64,000 nt of DNA from Acuticoccus kalidii (GTDB lineage: Bacteria > Pseudomonadota > Alphaproteobacteria > Rhizobiales > Amorphaceae): positions 372,001 through 436,000 of the forward strand of contig NZ_JAKGCS010000024.1 in NCBI RefSeq assembly GCF_021556395.1, given 5' to 3'. Shown here piece after piece: positions 35,579 to 44,040 of the stretch. Each line of letters opens with the position of its first letter. Positions within the stretch are counted from its first letter, which is position 1. Position numbers and translations under genes: made by a program. The notes beneath the pieces were generated by a model. It made no database searches and had not been told where the DNA came from. It was given only the letters and a program-made list of their open reading frames with translations.

Positions 35579-36257
35579 TTCCGCCATGGGCCGCCGACCA
35601 CCCCACGGGATCGTTCAAGAAGGCCTCCGCCTCGGCGAGCTTGCCGGGATCGAACCCGTAACCGTCTTTCGCGGCCTCCAGCACGTCGCGCCAGGTGGCG
35701 AGATAATGAAGGTTGAGACCGGCCGCCGCGAGGCGCTCCCGCGAGCCGGGGAAGATGTCGTAGAAGAACATCACGAACGTGTGGTCGACCTTCGCGCCCG
35801 CCCGGCGCAGCGCGTTGCAGAAGTTGATCTTGGAGCGCCCGTCCGTGGTCAGATCCTCGACGAGGAGGATGTTGTTGCCCATCGGAAGGCGCCCCTCGAT
35901 CTGCGCCGCATTGCCGAAGCCGAGCGGCTTCTTGCGGACATAGACGAGCGGCAGGAAGAGGGATTCGGCGATCCACGAGGCGTAAGGAATGCCCGCCGTC
36001 TCACCGCCGGCGACGGCCTGCAAGGTCTCGAAGCCGATATTGCGGCAGATGGTGGCCGTCGCGAACTCGACCAGCGCGCGGCGCAAACGCGGATAGGAGA
36101 TGAGCGCCCGTCCGTCGATATAAACGGGGCTCGCCCATCCCGAGGAGAAGACGAAGGGCTGCTCCGGCCGCACTTCGATCGCATCGACCTCGAGCAACAT
36201 GCGCGCCGTGGTGGCGGCGATCGCGGCGTCGGGGGCAAAGGTCGGATCAGTGGGCAC
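35559..36257 (-). CDS. Orotate phosphoribosyltransferase-like protein
   Basis: The 232-residue type I phosphoribosyltransferase has the PRPP motif [14 protein letters not shown] and the OPRT-like features [34 protein letters not shown] and [21 protein letters not shown] joins PRPP and orotate to give OMP. The GTG start at 36257 lies seven bases after GAGGAG. Beside two pyrimidine-ring hydrolases it may be a specialised paralogue that salvages orotate or another pyrimidine base, or the house-keeping pyrE; one cannot tell from this window. Its end overlaps copy 2 of the hydrolase by 20 bases in convergent orientation. Confidence 0.83.
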   Translation of the reverse strand: MPTDPTFAPDAAIAATTARMLLEVDAIEVRPEQPFVFSSGWASPVYIDGRALISYPRLRRALVEFATATICRNIGFETLQAVAGGETAGIPYASWIAESLFLPLVYVRKKPLGFGNAAQIEGRLPMGNNILLVEDLTTDGRSKINFCNALRRAGAKVDHTFVMFFYDIFPGSRERLAAAGLNLHYLATWRDVLEAAKDGYGFDPGKLAEAEAFLNDPVGWSAAHGGISALPE

Positions 36258-36340
36258 AGACGGACTCCTCGTCGAATGGCCCCATTGCGCGGCCAAATTC
36301 CGATCTTTAAACCACGCCCCCTGCACCTCACTCAAGACAA

Positions 36341-36433
36341 AATCGAATATATACAGAAATATTTTCAACAAACTCGATCAGAGATCCAGATCAGCGATAG
36401 AATATATAAACACAATACCTGCGTAATTTCGAC
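36341..36433. promoter_or_regulatory. AT-rich promoter region with repeated GAATATATA element
   Basis: This stretch is unusually AT-rich for the window. It contains GAATATATAC (36345-36354) and GAATATATAAAC (36400-36411), a direct repeat 55 bases apart. It lies between the divergent OPRT-like and M20 hydrolase genes and probably holds their promoters. No exact sigma-70 hexamer pair is obvious. Confidence 0.5.
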
Positions 36434-37741
36434 ATGACCACGATCACGCACGAAACGCTTCTGTCCTATCTGCAGTCGGGCGCCGAATCGGCCTTCCTCA
36501 CGGCCATCTTCGACCTTTTGCGTGCGCGCGACACCGACGAGCCGGGCATCACGCGCGAGGCGTTCGGCGCGGGCGAGGATGCCGCGTTCGACCTCGTGGA
36601 GGCGCTCGCCGACGCGCTCGGCCTCGTGACGACGCGCGACGCCATCGGCAATCTCTCCGCCGTATGGGGCGCCGATCAGCCGGGGCCGCACGTCATTATC
36701 GGGTCGCATCTCGACAGCGTCCCGCACGGCGGCAACTTCGATGGCGCGGCCGGGATCGTGAGCGGGCTCATGGTTCTCGCGCGCCTCGTGCGCGCGGGCG
36801 AACGGCCGGCACAGCCCGTCGAGCTCCTCGTCCTGCGCTGCGAGGAAAGCGCGTGGTTCGGGCGGGCCTATGTGGGCTCCCTCACCCTTCTCGGCGGGCT
36901 CACCGCGAAGGATCTCACCCGCCGCCATCTTCGCTCCAAGACGACGCTCGGCGACTGCCTCGCCGCCCGCGGCGTCGATATCGCGAAGGTGAAGGCCGGC
37001 GAGCGACTGCGCGACCCGGCCGGGATCGCGGCCTATTATGAGGTCCATATCGAGCAGGGGCCGGTGATGACGGCGCGCGGCTTTCCCGTCGCCCCCGTCA
37101 CCGGCATTCGCGGCAACCGTCGCTTCCTGATGAACAGCATCACCGGCGAGGCCGGCCATTCCGGCGCCGTTCCCCGCTGGCTGCGGCGCGATGCGGTGTT
37201 CGCCTATGCCGAGCTGATCTCCGCGCTCGATGCGCATTGGCAGGTTCTGATGGAGCGGGGCATCGATCTCGTCGTCACCTCCGGCATCGTCGGCACGGAT
37301 CCGGAGCGGCACAGCATCACCGCCATCCCGGGCGAAATCCGGTTCTCGCTGGAATTCCGCAGTCAGAGCGAGGCGACGCTCGACGCCTTCGAGGGTCTCG
37401 TGCGCGCCGAATGCGAGGCGATCGGCACGCGCCGCAATGTCGACTTCGCGCTCGACGACGTGCTCGCCTCCGCCCCCGCTTCGCTCGACGCGGCGCTGAC
37501 GCGGGGCCTCACCGAGGCGATCGCCGAGCTCGGCCTCACGAGCGAGGCGCTGCCGAGCGGTGCAGGTCACGACGCGGCCGTCTTCTCCAATGCCGGCATT
37601 CCGGCCGCGATGCTCTTCGTGCGCAACGAGAACGGATCGCACAATCCGGCCGAAACGATGGATCTCGACGATCTCGCCGTCGCCGTCGACGTGCTCCACA
37701 AAACCGTTCTCGCCCGTATCGGAGCGAAACAGCCCGCCTGA
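36434..37741 (+). CDS. M20-family Zn amidohydrolase (N-carbamoyl amino acid hydrolase / beta-ureidopropionase type)
   Basis: The 435-residue metallo-amidohydrolase belongs to the hydantoinase/carbamoylase branch of M20. Metal ligands are visible in IIGSHLDSVPHGGNFDGAAG (His and bridging Asp), LRCEESAWFG (Glu), YEVHIEQGP (His) and the C-terminal RNENGSHNP. Relatives cleave N-carbamoyl-beta-alanine, N-carbamoyl-L-amino acids or allantoate, releasing ammonia and CO2. Next to barbiturase-type genes it is a second candidate for hydrolysing the ureido-acid formed by ring opening. It is transcribed from the AT-rich region shared with the OPRT-like gene and converges on the permease gene 7 bases away. 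Confidence 0.87.
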   Translation: MTTITHETLLSYLQSGAESAFLTAIFDLLRARDTDEPGITREAFGAGEDAAFDLVEALADALGLVTTRDAIGNLSAVWGADQPGPHVIIGSHLDSVPHGGNFDGAAGIVSGLMVLARLVRAGERPAQPVELLVLRCEESAWFGRAYVGSLTLLGGLTAKDLTRRHLRSKTTLGDCLAARGVDIAKVKAGERLRDPAGIAAYYEVHIEQGPVMTARGFPVAPVTGIRGNRRFLMNSITGEAGHSGAVPRWLRRDAVFAYAELISALDAHWQVLMERGIDLVVTSGIVGTDPERHSITAIPGEIRFSLEFRSQSEATLDAFEGLVRAECEAIGTRRNVDFALDDVLASAPASLDAALTRGLTEAIAELGLTSEALPSGAGHDAAVFSNAGIPAAMLFVRNENGSHNPAETMDLDDLAVAVDVLHKTVLARIGAKQPA

Positions 37742-37748
37742 CGCCCCT

Positions 37749-39542
37749 TCAGAACGGGAAGAAAAACGGGATCGCGAGGACCGCGGCGCCGCCGACGATC
37801 ACGTTCATGGGCAGGCCGATGCGCAGGAAATCGGTGAAGCGATAATTGCCGGCGCCATAGACGAGCGTGTTCGTCTGATAGCCGATCGGTGTCGCAAAGC
37901 TCGCCGATGCGCCGAACATCACCGCAACGACGAGCGGGCGGGGATCGATGCCGATCTGCGTCGCGAGGCCGATCGCGAGCGGCGTGACGACGACCGCGAC
38001 CGCGTTGTTCGTCACCGCCTCGGTGAGCAGCGAGGTCAGAATATAGATCGCGGCAAGGAGGACGATCGGCGGCAAGCCCTGGAGGAACGGGGCGAGATTG
38101 TCGACCACCAGCGAAATCGCGCCGGTGTGCTGGAGCCCGGCCCCGATGATCAGCATCGAGAAGATGAGGACGAGGATCCCCGCGTCGATCGCGCCCCAGG
38201 CTTCGTCATTGTCGATGCAGCGCATCACGAGGATCGCGGCGACGCCGACGAGCGCGAGAAGGCTGAGCGGAAGCACGCCGAAGGCGCCGAGACCGATCAC
38301 GCAGACGAGCACCAACAGCGCGAGCGGCGCCTTTTGGCGCCGATAGGCGCGGCCGCTCGGCTCGGTGATCGAGGCGATCTCACGCGCTTCGTCGCGCAGC
38401 CGCGCGAGCCCTTCGGCCGTGCCCTCGAGGAGGAGCCGGTCGGCCGGGCGCAGCATCGCCATGCTGAGGCTCGGCCCGAGCTCGACGCCATGGCGGTGGG
38501 CGCCGAGGACGCGCATCCCATAGCGCCGTCCGATGCCGAGCCGCGCGAGGCGGATGCCCTCGCTGCGGCGGGACGGGGTCATGATCGCCTCGGCGACGAT
38601 CCGCTCCTCATCCCCATTGTCCCGGAAGCGCGGCGCGTTGCGCAGGCCGACATCGACACCATCGAGGTCGCGAAGCGTGAGAAGCTCGGACGTGGTGGCG
38701 ACGGCGACGAGACGGTTGCCGGCGGTGAGAACATGGGTCTCGAGCCCGTCGCGCTTGACGGTCGTGCCGTCGATCAGGCCGAGGATCTTGAGGCCGGGCT
38801 TCTCGAATTCGGAAATCTCGGCGATCGGCTTATCGATCCCGGCGAATTCGGAGCGGATGCTGAGCTCGGTCAAAAACTCCGACTCGTCGCCCTCCGCCGC
38901 CTGCCCCCGCTCGTGCCGATCGGGAAGGAGGCGCGGGCCGAGAAGAAGCAACGCGCCGACACCGACCACCGCCGCAACGATCCCGACCGGGGCGATCTCG
39001 AAGATCCCGAACGGAGCGAGCCCGTTTTGCCGCGCGACGCCGTCGACGAGGAGGTTCGTCGACGTGCCGATCAGGGTCCAGGTTCCGCCGAGGATGGCGA
39101 CATAAGAGAGCGGGATCAGAAGACGTGTCGCGGCGATGTTGAGGCTGCGCGCCAAGCGCAGGACGATTGGAATGAGGATCAACACGACGGGCGTGTTGTT
39201 CATGAGACCGGATGCGATCAGCGTCGCCGCGAGGAAGAGGCCGAGCGTCAAGGCCGGCCGGTCCTCCGCGTGGGCGAGTAGCCGGTTCGCCAGCGCATCG
39301 AGGAGGCCGGTGCGCACGAGAGCGCCGCTGATCACGAACATTGCGGCAATGGTGATCGGCGCCGGATTGGAAAATACCATGAGCACGTCGTCCGCCGGGA
39401 CCAACCCGAGGACGATGAAGGCCGCCGCGCCACCCGCCGCCGTCACGTCCGGCGGAAGGCGCTCCAACAGGAATGCCACGAACAGCGCGACCAGAAGCGC
39501 GAGCGCGATATAGGGCTGGAAGGGTTCGAGGGCATCCAACAT
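37749..39542 (-). CDS. SLC13/DASS-type permease with TrkA-C domains
   Basis: The 597-residue membrane protein is of the divalent anion:sodium symporter/ArsB superfamily. Two transmembrane halves contain the symmetric family motifs (GLMNNTPVVLILIPIV and TEAVTNNAVAVVVTPLAIGLA). A cytosolic insert at residues about 210-400 holds two TrkA-C (RCK_C) domains, marked by EISEFEKPGLKILGLI and RPADRLLLEGTAEGLARL. Sulfate, phosphate or dicarboxylates are typical substrates. The start is the ATG at 39542. It is separate from the oxidase cluster upstream (10-base gap) and converges on the M20 gene. Confidence 0.88.
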   Translation of the reverse strand: MLDALEPFQPYIALALLVALFVAFLLERLPPDVTAAGGAAAFIVLGLVPADDVLMVFSNPAPITIAAMFVISGALVRTGLLDALANRLLAHAEDRPALTLGLFLAATLIASGLMNNTPVVLILIPIVLRLARSLNIAATRLLIPLSYVAILGGTWTLIGTSTNLLVDGVARQNGLAPFGIFEIAPVGIVAAVVGVGALLLLGPRLLPDRHERGQAAEGDESEFLTELSIRSEFAGIDKPIAEISEFEKPGLKILGLIDGTTVKRDGLETHVLTAGNRLVAVATTSELLTLRDLDGVDVGLRNAPRFRDNGDEERIVAEAIMTPSRRSEGIRLARLGIGRRYGMRVLGAHRHGVELGPSLSMAMLRPADRLLLEGTAEGLARLRDEAREIASITEPSGRAYRRQKAPLALLVLVCVIGLGAFGVLPLSLLALVGVAAILVMRCIDNDEAWGAIDAGILVLIFSMLIIGAGLQHTGAISLVVDNLAPFLQGLPPIVLLAAIYILTSLLTEAVTNNAVAVVVTPLAIGLATQIGIDPRPLVVAVMFGASASFATPIGYQTNTLVYGAGNYRFTDFLRIGLPMNVIVGGAAVLAIPFFFPF

Positions 39543-39552
39543 GACCTTGCCT

Positions 39553-39879
39553 TTATGCCATGCAAATCGAATTCGTCGCGACAGGAAAGAGCGTCCAAAC
39601 CGCGGCGACGAGGCCGGTCGCGGCGGTCGCGAGGCTGACGGTCCGCACGAAGGGGGACCGGGAGCCGAGCGGGGGACGCAGGAGGGCAAGGAGGATGGCG
39701 CCCGCCACCGCGATCGTCGCGAGCCAGGCGGCGAGGAGGACGACGCGCATCAAAGATAGGCCGAGCGCATCGACATCGTACCAGGCCTGCGAGCAGGCGA
39801 TGCCGTGAAGCGCATAGGTCGCGGTGAACAGCGCAAGCCATACCAGCGGGCCGATCAGGATCCGCGCGACCTCGCTCAT
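39553..39879 (-). CDS. Small membrane protein of the oxidase cluster
   Basis: The 108-residue protein has three predicted membrane helices (LIGPLVWLALFTATYALHG, VVLLAAWLATIAVAGAILLA and SLATAATGLVAAVWTLFP). Its ATG overlaps the oxidase subunit I-III stop (ATGA), so it is cotranscribed and presumably belongs to the oxidase, perhaps as a subunit IV-like or assembly protein. I do not recognise a named family. Confidence 0.7.
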   Translation of the reverse strand: MSEVARILIGPLVWLALFTATYALHGIACSQAWYDVDALGLSLMRVVLLAAWLATIAVAGAILLALLRPPLGSRSPFVRTVSLATAATGLVAAVWTLFPVATNSICMA

Positions 39880-42359
39880 GCGACCCATCCCGGCAGGTTG
39901 ACGAGGACGATGGTGATCGCGGCGACGGCGGCGACATAGTCCGCCCAGAGCCGCACCACGCCGAGTTCGGCCCGCCGGATCGGCGAGACGTAGCCCGCCC
40001 GAACCCGTGCGATCAGGAAGGCGATCATCAGCGCGATCAGGAGCGCGTGGAAGAGCGCGTAGCCGGCGAGCACGAGAAGCGTCGCGCCATAGGCGTGGCC
40101 GGTCGGATCAGGGATCCGCGCCATCAGGAGGCCGAGCGCGACGGCCGCCGCGAGCGCACCGATCAGCGCAACGGCGAGCGCCGGCACGCAGCCCGCGCCC
40201 TTGCGGTTCGCCACCGAGGCGGCGCGGATCGCAAGCGTTCCCGCGAGCGTTCCGCCGATCGCGACCACGGCCTCGAGGATCGACGGGACCAGCCATTCCG
40301 ACGGTGGCCAGCCGGGGGCGATCGTCCACAAAAAGGCATAGCCGAAGATCAGCGAACCGAACAAAGTCGCGTTCGCCGTCAGCAGGAAGAGCGAGCCCCA
40401 CCATCCCGGCGATCGATCCCGCTCGGTCGCGAGCGGCAAGGTGAGCCCCTGCCCCGCCGGCTGCGGTCCCGCATCGGTCCTGTCGCCGATGCTCCAGGTC
40501 CAGCGCCAGGCCATGACGGCCATCGCGGCGAGGGCGAGCGGCGTGATCCAATAGACCTTGATCAGGAGCGACAGGAAGAAGACGCCCGTGATCGCGGCGA
40601 AGACGATCGGAAGCGCCGTGTTGCGCGGGAATACGACGATCTCCCGCGGCTCGCCGCTCGCAATGTCGACGATCATCGTCTCGCGTCGATCGGTCGGCGG
40701 ATCGCCGAGATAGCCCTCGCCCCGCACCAGACGGTTCGGCAACTCGGGATCGGTCCAGAGCGGCTCACGCGTCGAAACGCGCGGCAGGCTCGCGAAATTG
40801 TAGGCCGGTGGCGGCGTGATCATCGCCCATTCGAGCGTTCCGGCATGCCACGGATTGCGCCGGCCCCGCGCCGATAGGATGACATGAAGCACCACGTCGA
40901 TGAGGACGAGCGCGAGCCCGATCAGGAGGACGAAGCTCCCGATCGACGAGGCGAGATTGATCGCCGTCCAGCCCGCATCGGCGTCATAGGTGTCGATCCG
41001 CCGCCGTTGGCCGAGAAGGCCGACCCAGTGCATCGCGAGAAAGGTGCCGTGAAAGCCGATGAAGACGAGGCCGAACGCCGTCTCCCCGAGGAAGAAATAG
41101 CGCGTCCGGCCGGTGAAGTGCGGCAGCCAATAATAGAGCCCGCCGAGCATCGGGAACACGAAGCCGCCGAAGAGGACATAATGAAGATGCGCGGTGATGA
41201 AGGCGGTGTCGTGCACCTGCCAGTCGAACGGCACGACGGCGACCATCACCCCGGTAAGCCCGCCGATCACGAAGGTCGCGAAGAAGGCGAGGATATAGAG
41301 CATCGGTAGTCTGAGGTCCGGCCGGCCGCGCCACATCGTCCCGATCCAGGCGAAGATCTGCACCGCCGTCGGCACCGCGACCAAGGTCGAGGCGGCCGAG
41401 AAGAAAGCGAGCGCCATATTGGGAATGCCGGTCGTGAACATGTGGTGGACCCAGAGCCCGAAGCTCAGAAAAGCGAGTCCCACCGCCGCCGCCACCACCC
41501 AGCCATAGCCAAGCAGCGAGGTGCGGCACATCACCGGCAGCACGGTCGAGATCACGCCCGCCGCCGGGAGGAAGATGATGTAGACCTCCGGATGGCCGAA
41601 GAGCCAGAAGAGATGCTGCCAGAGGAGGCTGTCGCCGCCGAGATCGGCCTGGAAGAAGGGAAGGCCGAAGGCGCGCTCGAGCTCGAGGAGGATCGAGCCC
41701 AGAATGAGCGGCGGAAAGCCCGTCAGGATCATCAAAGCCGTCACGAGGGCGTACCAGGCGAAGATCGGCATCTTGTCGAGCGACATGCCCGGCGCGCGAT
41801 AGCGCAGGATGCTGACGGTGATCTCCACCGCCGCCGAGATCGCCGAAATCTCCACGAAGGTGATGCCGATCAGCCAAAAGTCGGTGTTGATGCCGGGCGA
41901 ATAGATCGCCCCCGACAGTGGCGGATACATGAACCATCCGCTGTTCGGTGCGATGCCGAGGAGCAGCGAGACGATGAGCATCGAGCCGCCGAAAATATAG
42001 CACCAGAAGCCGTAGGCGGTGAGGCGCGGAAAGGCGAGATCGCGGGTGCCGAGAAGCTTCGGCAAAAGGTAGATCGCGAGCCCCTCGAAGGTCGGGATCG
42101 CGAACAGGAACATCATGATGGTGCCGTGCATCGTGAAGATCTGGTTGTAGATCTCCGGGCCGACGAAGGCGGAATGGGGCGTCGCGAGCTGAGCGCGGAT
42201 CAGCATCCCGAGGATGCCACCGATCGCGAAGAAGACGAGCGCGGCAACGATGAACATCTTGCCGAGATCGGTGTGATTGACCGAGGAAAACCAGCCGCGA
42301 AAGCCTGGGCGCGAGGCCCAGATGCGCGTCAGACGGCGATGGCGTGCGAGCCCGCTCAT
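39876..42359 (-). CDS. Haem-copper oxidase, fused subunits I and III
   Basis: The 827-residue protein joins a subunit I (residues about 1-560) to a subunit III-like part (about 600-827). Subunit I shows the haem and CuB ligands in FTMHGTIMMFLFAIP, WLFGHPEVYIIFLPAAG (cross-linked His-Tyr), HHMFTTG, THLHYVLFGG-like AHLHYVLFGGF and the QRRRIDTYDADAGW segment. The C-terminal part has the five to six helices of subunit III (WWGSLFLLTANATLFGSLIFGYAF, YALFHALLIALMIAFLIARV). It overlaps subunit II by 4 bases. Because that subunit lacks CuA, quinol is the likely electron donor. It couples oxygen reduction to proton pumping in the inner membrane. Confidence 0.9.
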   Translation of the reverse strand: MSGLARHRRLTRIWASRPGFRGWFSSVNHTDLGKMFIVAALVFFAIGGILGMLIRAQLATPHSAFVGPEIYNQIFTMHGTIMMFLFAIPTFEGLAIYLLPKLLGTRDLAFPRLTAYGFWCYIFGGSMLIVSLLLGIAPNSGWFMYPPLSGAIYSPGINTDFWLIGITFVEISAISAAVEITVSILRYRAPGMSLDKMPIFAWYALVTALMILTGFPPLILGSILLELERAFGLPFFQADLGGDSLLWQHLFWLFGHPEVYIIFLPAAGVISTVLPVMCRTSLLGYGWVVAAAVGLAFLSFGLWVHHMFTTGIPNMALAFFSAASTLVAVPTAVQIFAWIGTMWRGRPDLRLPMLYILAFFATFVIGGLTGVMVAVVPFDWQVHDTAFITAHLHYVLFGGFVFPMLGGLYYWLPHFTGRTRYFFLGETAFGLVFIGFHGTFLAMHWVGLLGQRRRIDTYDADAGWTAINLASSIGSFVLLIGLALVLIDVVLHVILSARGRRNPWHAGTLEWAMITPPPAYNFASLPRVSTREPLWTDPELPNRLVRGEGYLGDPPTDRRETMIVDIASGEPREIVVFPRNTALPIVFAAITGVFFLSLLIKVYWITPLALAAMAVMAWRWTWSIGDRTDAGPQPAGQGLTLPLATERDRSPGWWGSLFLLTANATLFGSLIFGYAFLWTIAPGWPPSEWLVPSILEAVVAIGGTLAGTLAIRAASVANRKGAGCVPALAVALIGALAAAVALGLLMARIPDPTGHAYGATLLVLAGYALFHALLIALMIAFLIARVRAGYVSPIRRAELGVVRLWADYVAAVAAITIVLVNLPGWVA

Positions 42360-43048
42360 TCGAGTTCTCCCGCGAGAAAGGCCTGCCAGTCCTCCGCGCC
42401 GTGCGCGATGACCTCGAAACCGAATTGCGTGTAGCCGGGGCCGCTGAATTCTGAACTGAGCCCGGCATAGCGCCCCGGCGCGTCCGCCTCGATGCGCAGC
42501 ACGTTGACATAACCCGGCACCGCGTCGAGCTTACCGGCAAGGCGTGGAACCCAGAAACTATGAATGACGTCGCGTGTGGTGATCGCGACATCGACGGGAC
42601 GTCCGGCCGGAATATGAAGGACATCCTCGCTGACGCGGTAACCCTCCGCCACACCCGGATAACCGAACCGCCAAGCCCACCGCCCCGCATCGGCGGTGAC
42701 ATAGAAGACCTCCGGCTCCCCCTTCGGCAGCAATTGCTCCCCCGCCGCGAGGCCGTAGCCGAGGAGCGCGGTCAATACGATCATCGGAAAGGCGAGCCCG
42801 AGGCCGACGAGAAACACCCGCTCCGAAGCATGGGCGAGGTTCCGTGCCGGACGGTAGGCGACGAAGAGGAGCCCCATCACGAGGGCGAAGATCGCGGCCG
42901 CGCCTATCAGCATGACCCACCAGATCTGTGCGATCGTGCGCGCCGCCGGCCCCGCCGGATCGACGGTCGACAATTCGCCCGCGCAACCCGCCAGCGCCAG
43001 CGGCGTTAGCCCAAGGACACAAAGCCGAAAGACCAGCCCGCGATGCAT
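42356..43048 (-). CDS. Quinol-oxidase-type subunit II (lipoprotein, no CuA site)
   Basis: The 230-residue protein begins with a lipoprotein signal whose lipobox LAGC puts the modified cysteine at residue 22. Two membrane helices follow (IWWVMLIGAAAIFALVMGLL and VFLVGLGLAFPMIVLTALLG), then a periplasmic cupredoxin domain. The His of HSFWVPRLAG is present. Where cytochrome c oxidases have the two CuA cysteines and the Met ligand, this protein reads LSSEFSGPGYTQFGFEVIA, the pattern seen in CyoA of bo3 quinol oxidases. The start codon lies in the palindrome ATGCAT, which also supplies the start of the divergent DUF2231 gene. Confidence 0.88.
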   Translation of the reverse strand: MHRGLVFRLCVLGLTPLALAGCAGELSTVDPAGPAARTIAQIWWVMLIGAAAIFALVMGLLFVAYRPARNLAHASERVFLVGLGLAFPMIVLTALLGYGLAAGEQLLPKGEPEVFYVTADAGRWAWRFGYPGVAEGYRVSEDVLHIPAGRPVDVAITTRDVIHSFWVPRLAGKLDAVPGYVNVLRIEADAPGRYAGLSSEFSGPGYTQFGFEVIAHGAEDWQAFLAGELE

Positions 43049-43561
43049 GAAGAAGCTCAGAAACAGGCGCACGACGAAACCCTGATCGACCCGATCGAAG
43101 CGATGCCGGGGTTTGAACAAACCGAATCGCGCATCGCGATCCACGGCCACCCGATCCACGCGATGAGTGTCGCCTTTCCGGTCGCCCTTACCTTCTGCAC
43201 CTTCGGGGCGGACGTTTTGTATTGGTGGACGGGCGACCCCTTCTGGGCACGCGCGGGGCTGTGGGCGGCGGGAACGGGGTTCTTGTTCGGCATGGCGGCG
43301 GGCGTCTCCGGCACGGCGGAATTGTTGCTGGTTCCCGGCATCCGTGCACGGGCGGCGGCGTGGACTCACTTCATCATCGCGGTGCTGCTGCTGGCGATAC
43401 TCGGCGCCAATTGGGGCTTTCGCCTCTACGGCTATCAATCGGCCGTCCTTCCCTACGGCCTCTTGCTGTCGAGCCTTGCCGTCGTGGTGGTCAGTTTTAC
43501 GGGGTGGCATGGCGGCAAACTCGTCTTCGACTACCGGCTCGGGACGTCGAGGGGGAATTGA
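43043..43561 (+). CDS. DUF2231 membrane protein
   Basis: The 172-residue protein has four predicted helices and the DUF2231 opening IHGHPIHAMSVAFPVALTF. Further conserved parts are the VLYWWTGDPFWARAGLWAAG region and a histidine/glycine-rich end WHGGKLVFDY. Such proteins are often encoded beside cytochrome oxidases and may bind haem through the conserved histidines. The first ATG (43043) makes it overlap subunit II head-to-head by 6 bases; an ATG at 43103 would avoid this and still keep the whole domain. The end overlaps the convergent CopD-like gene by 31 bases. Confidence 0.78.
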   Translation: MHEEAQKQAHDETLIDPIEAMPGFEQTESRIAIHGHPIHAMSVAFPVALTFCTFGADVLYWWTGDPFWARAGLWAAGTGFLFGMAAGVSGTAELLLVPGIRARAAAWTHFIIAVLLLAILGANWGFRLYGYQSAVLPYGLLLSSLAVVVVSFTGWHGGKLVFDYRLGTSRGN

Positions 43562-44040
43562 CGCTCTTGCGGGTTGGTCAGCCAATCGGGAAAGGCGATC
43601 AGGATCTCCGGCTTCGCGAGAACGAGGACGAGGATCGCGAGCGCCGGCACGAGGATCAGCGTCATCGGACCGAACGGGTTCGGTGGCGTGTGCGTCCCCT
43701 TGGTTTCGGCGACCGACACGAGGATGTGGCCGATCCAGGCGTGTGCCCCGACGAGCAACGCCACGAAGGCGAGCTTGAGGAAGAGCCACGGCACGAACAC
43801 CTCGCGCAGGAAGATCAGCCAGGTGCCGCTGATGACGGTGATCACCGCCGCCGGGGTGACGCCCACGGTATAAAGGAGGTGGGTGAAGCGGCGCACGCGG
43901 GTGAAATCGGCCTGCGTGACCGCGTGCTCGTGCCGGGCGAGCATCAAGGGCAGTGCGACGAGGCCGGCGCACCAGATCGACAGCGCCGCGATGTGGACCG
44001 CCTTGATCAGCGGCACGAGGCCCATGAGCCAGTCAATCAC
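43531..44040 (-). CDS. CopD-like integral membrane protein
   Basis: The 169-residue protein has four to five hydrophobic helices beginning LIKAVHIAALSIWCAGLVALPL. That is the CopD/HupE-like start, with a His and a Cys that could hold copper or haem. GVTPAAVITVISGTWLIFL and FVALLVGAHAWIGHILV follow. The GTG start at 44040 overlaps the CtaG stop (GTGA). In this context it may assist copper or haem delivery to the oxidase. Family recognition is moderate. Confidence 0.68.
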   Translation of the reverse strand: MIDWLMGLVPLIKAVHIAALSIWCAGLVALPLMLARHEHAVTQADFTRVRRFTHLLYTVGVTPAAVITVISGTWLIFLREVFVPWLFLKLAFVALLVGAHAWIGHILVSVAETKGTHTPPNPFGPMTLILVPALAILVLVLAKPEILIAFPDWLTNPQERQFPLDVPSR

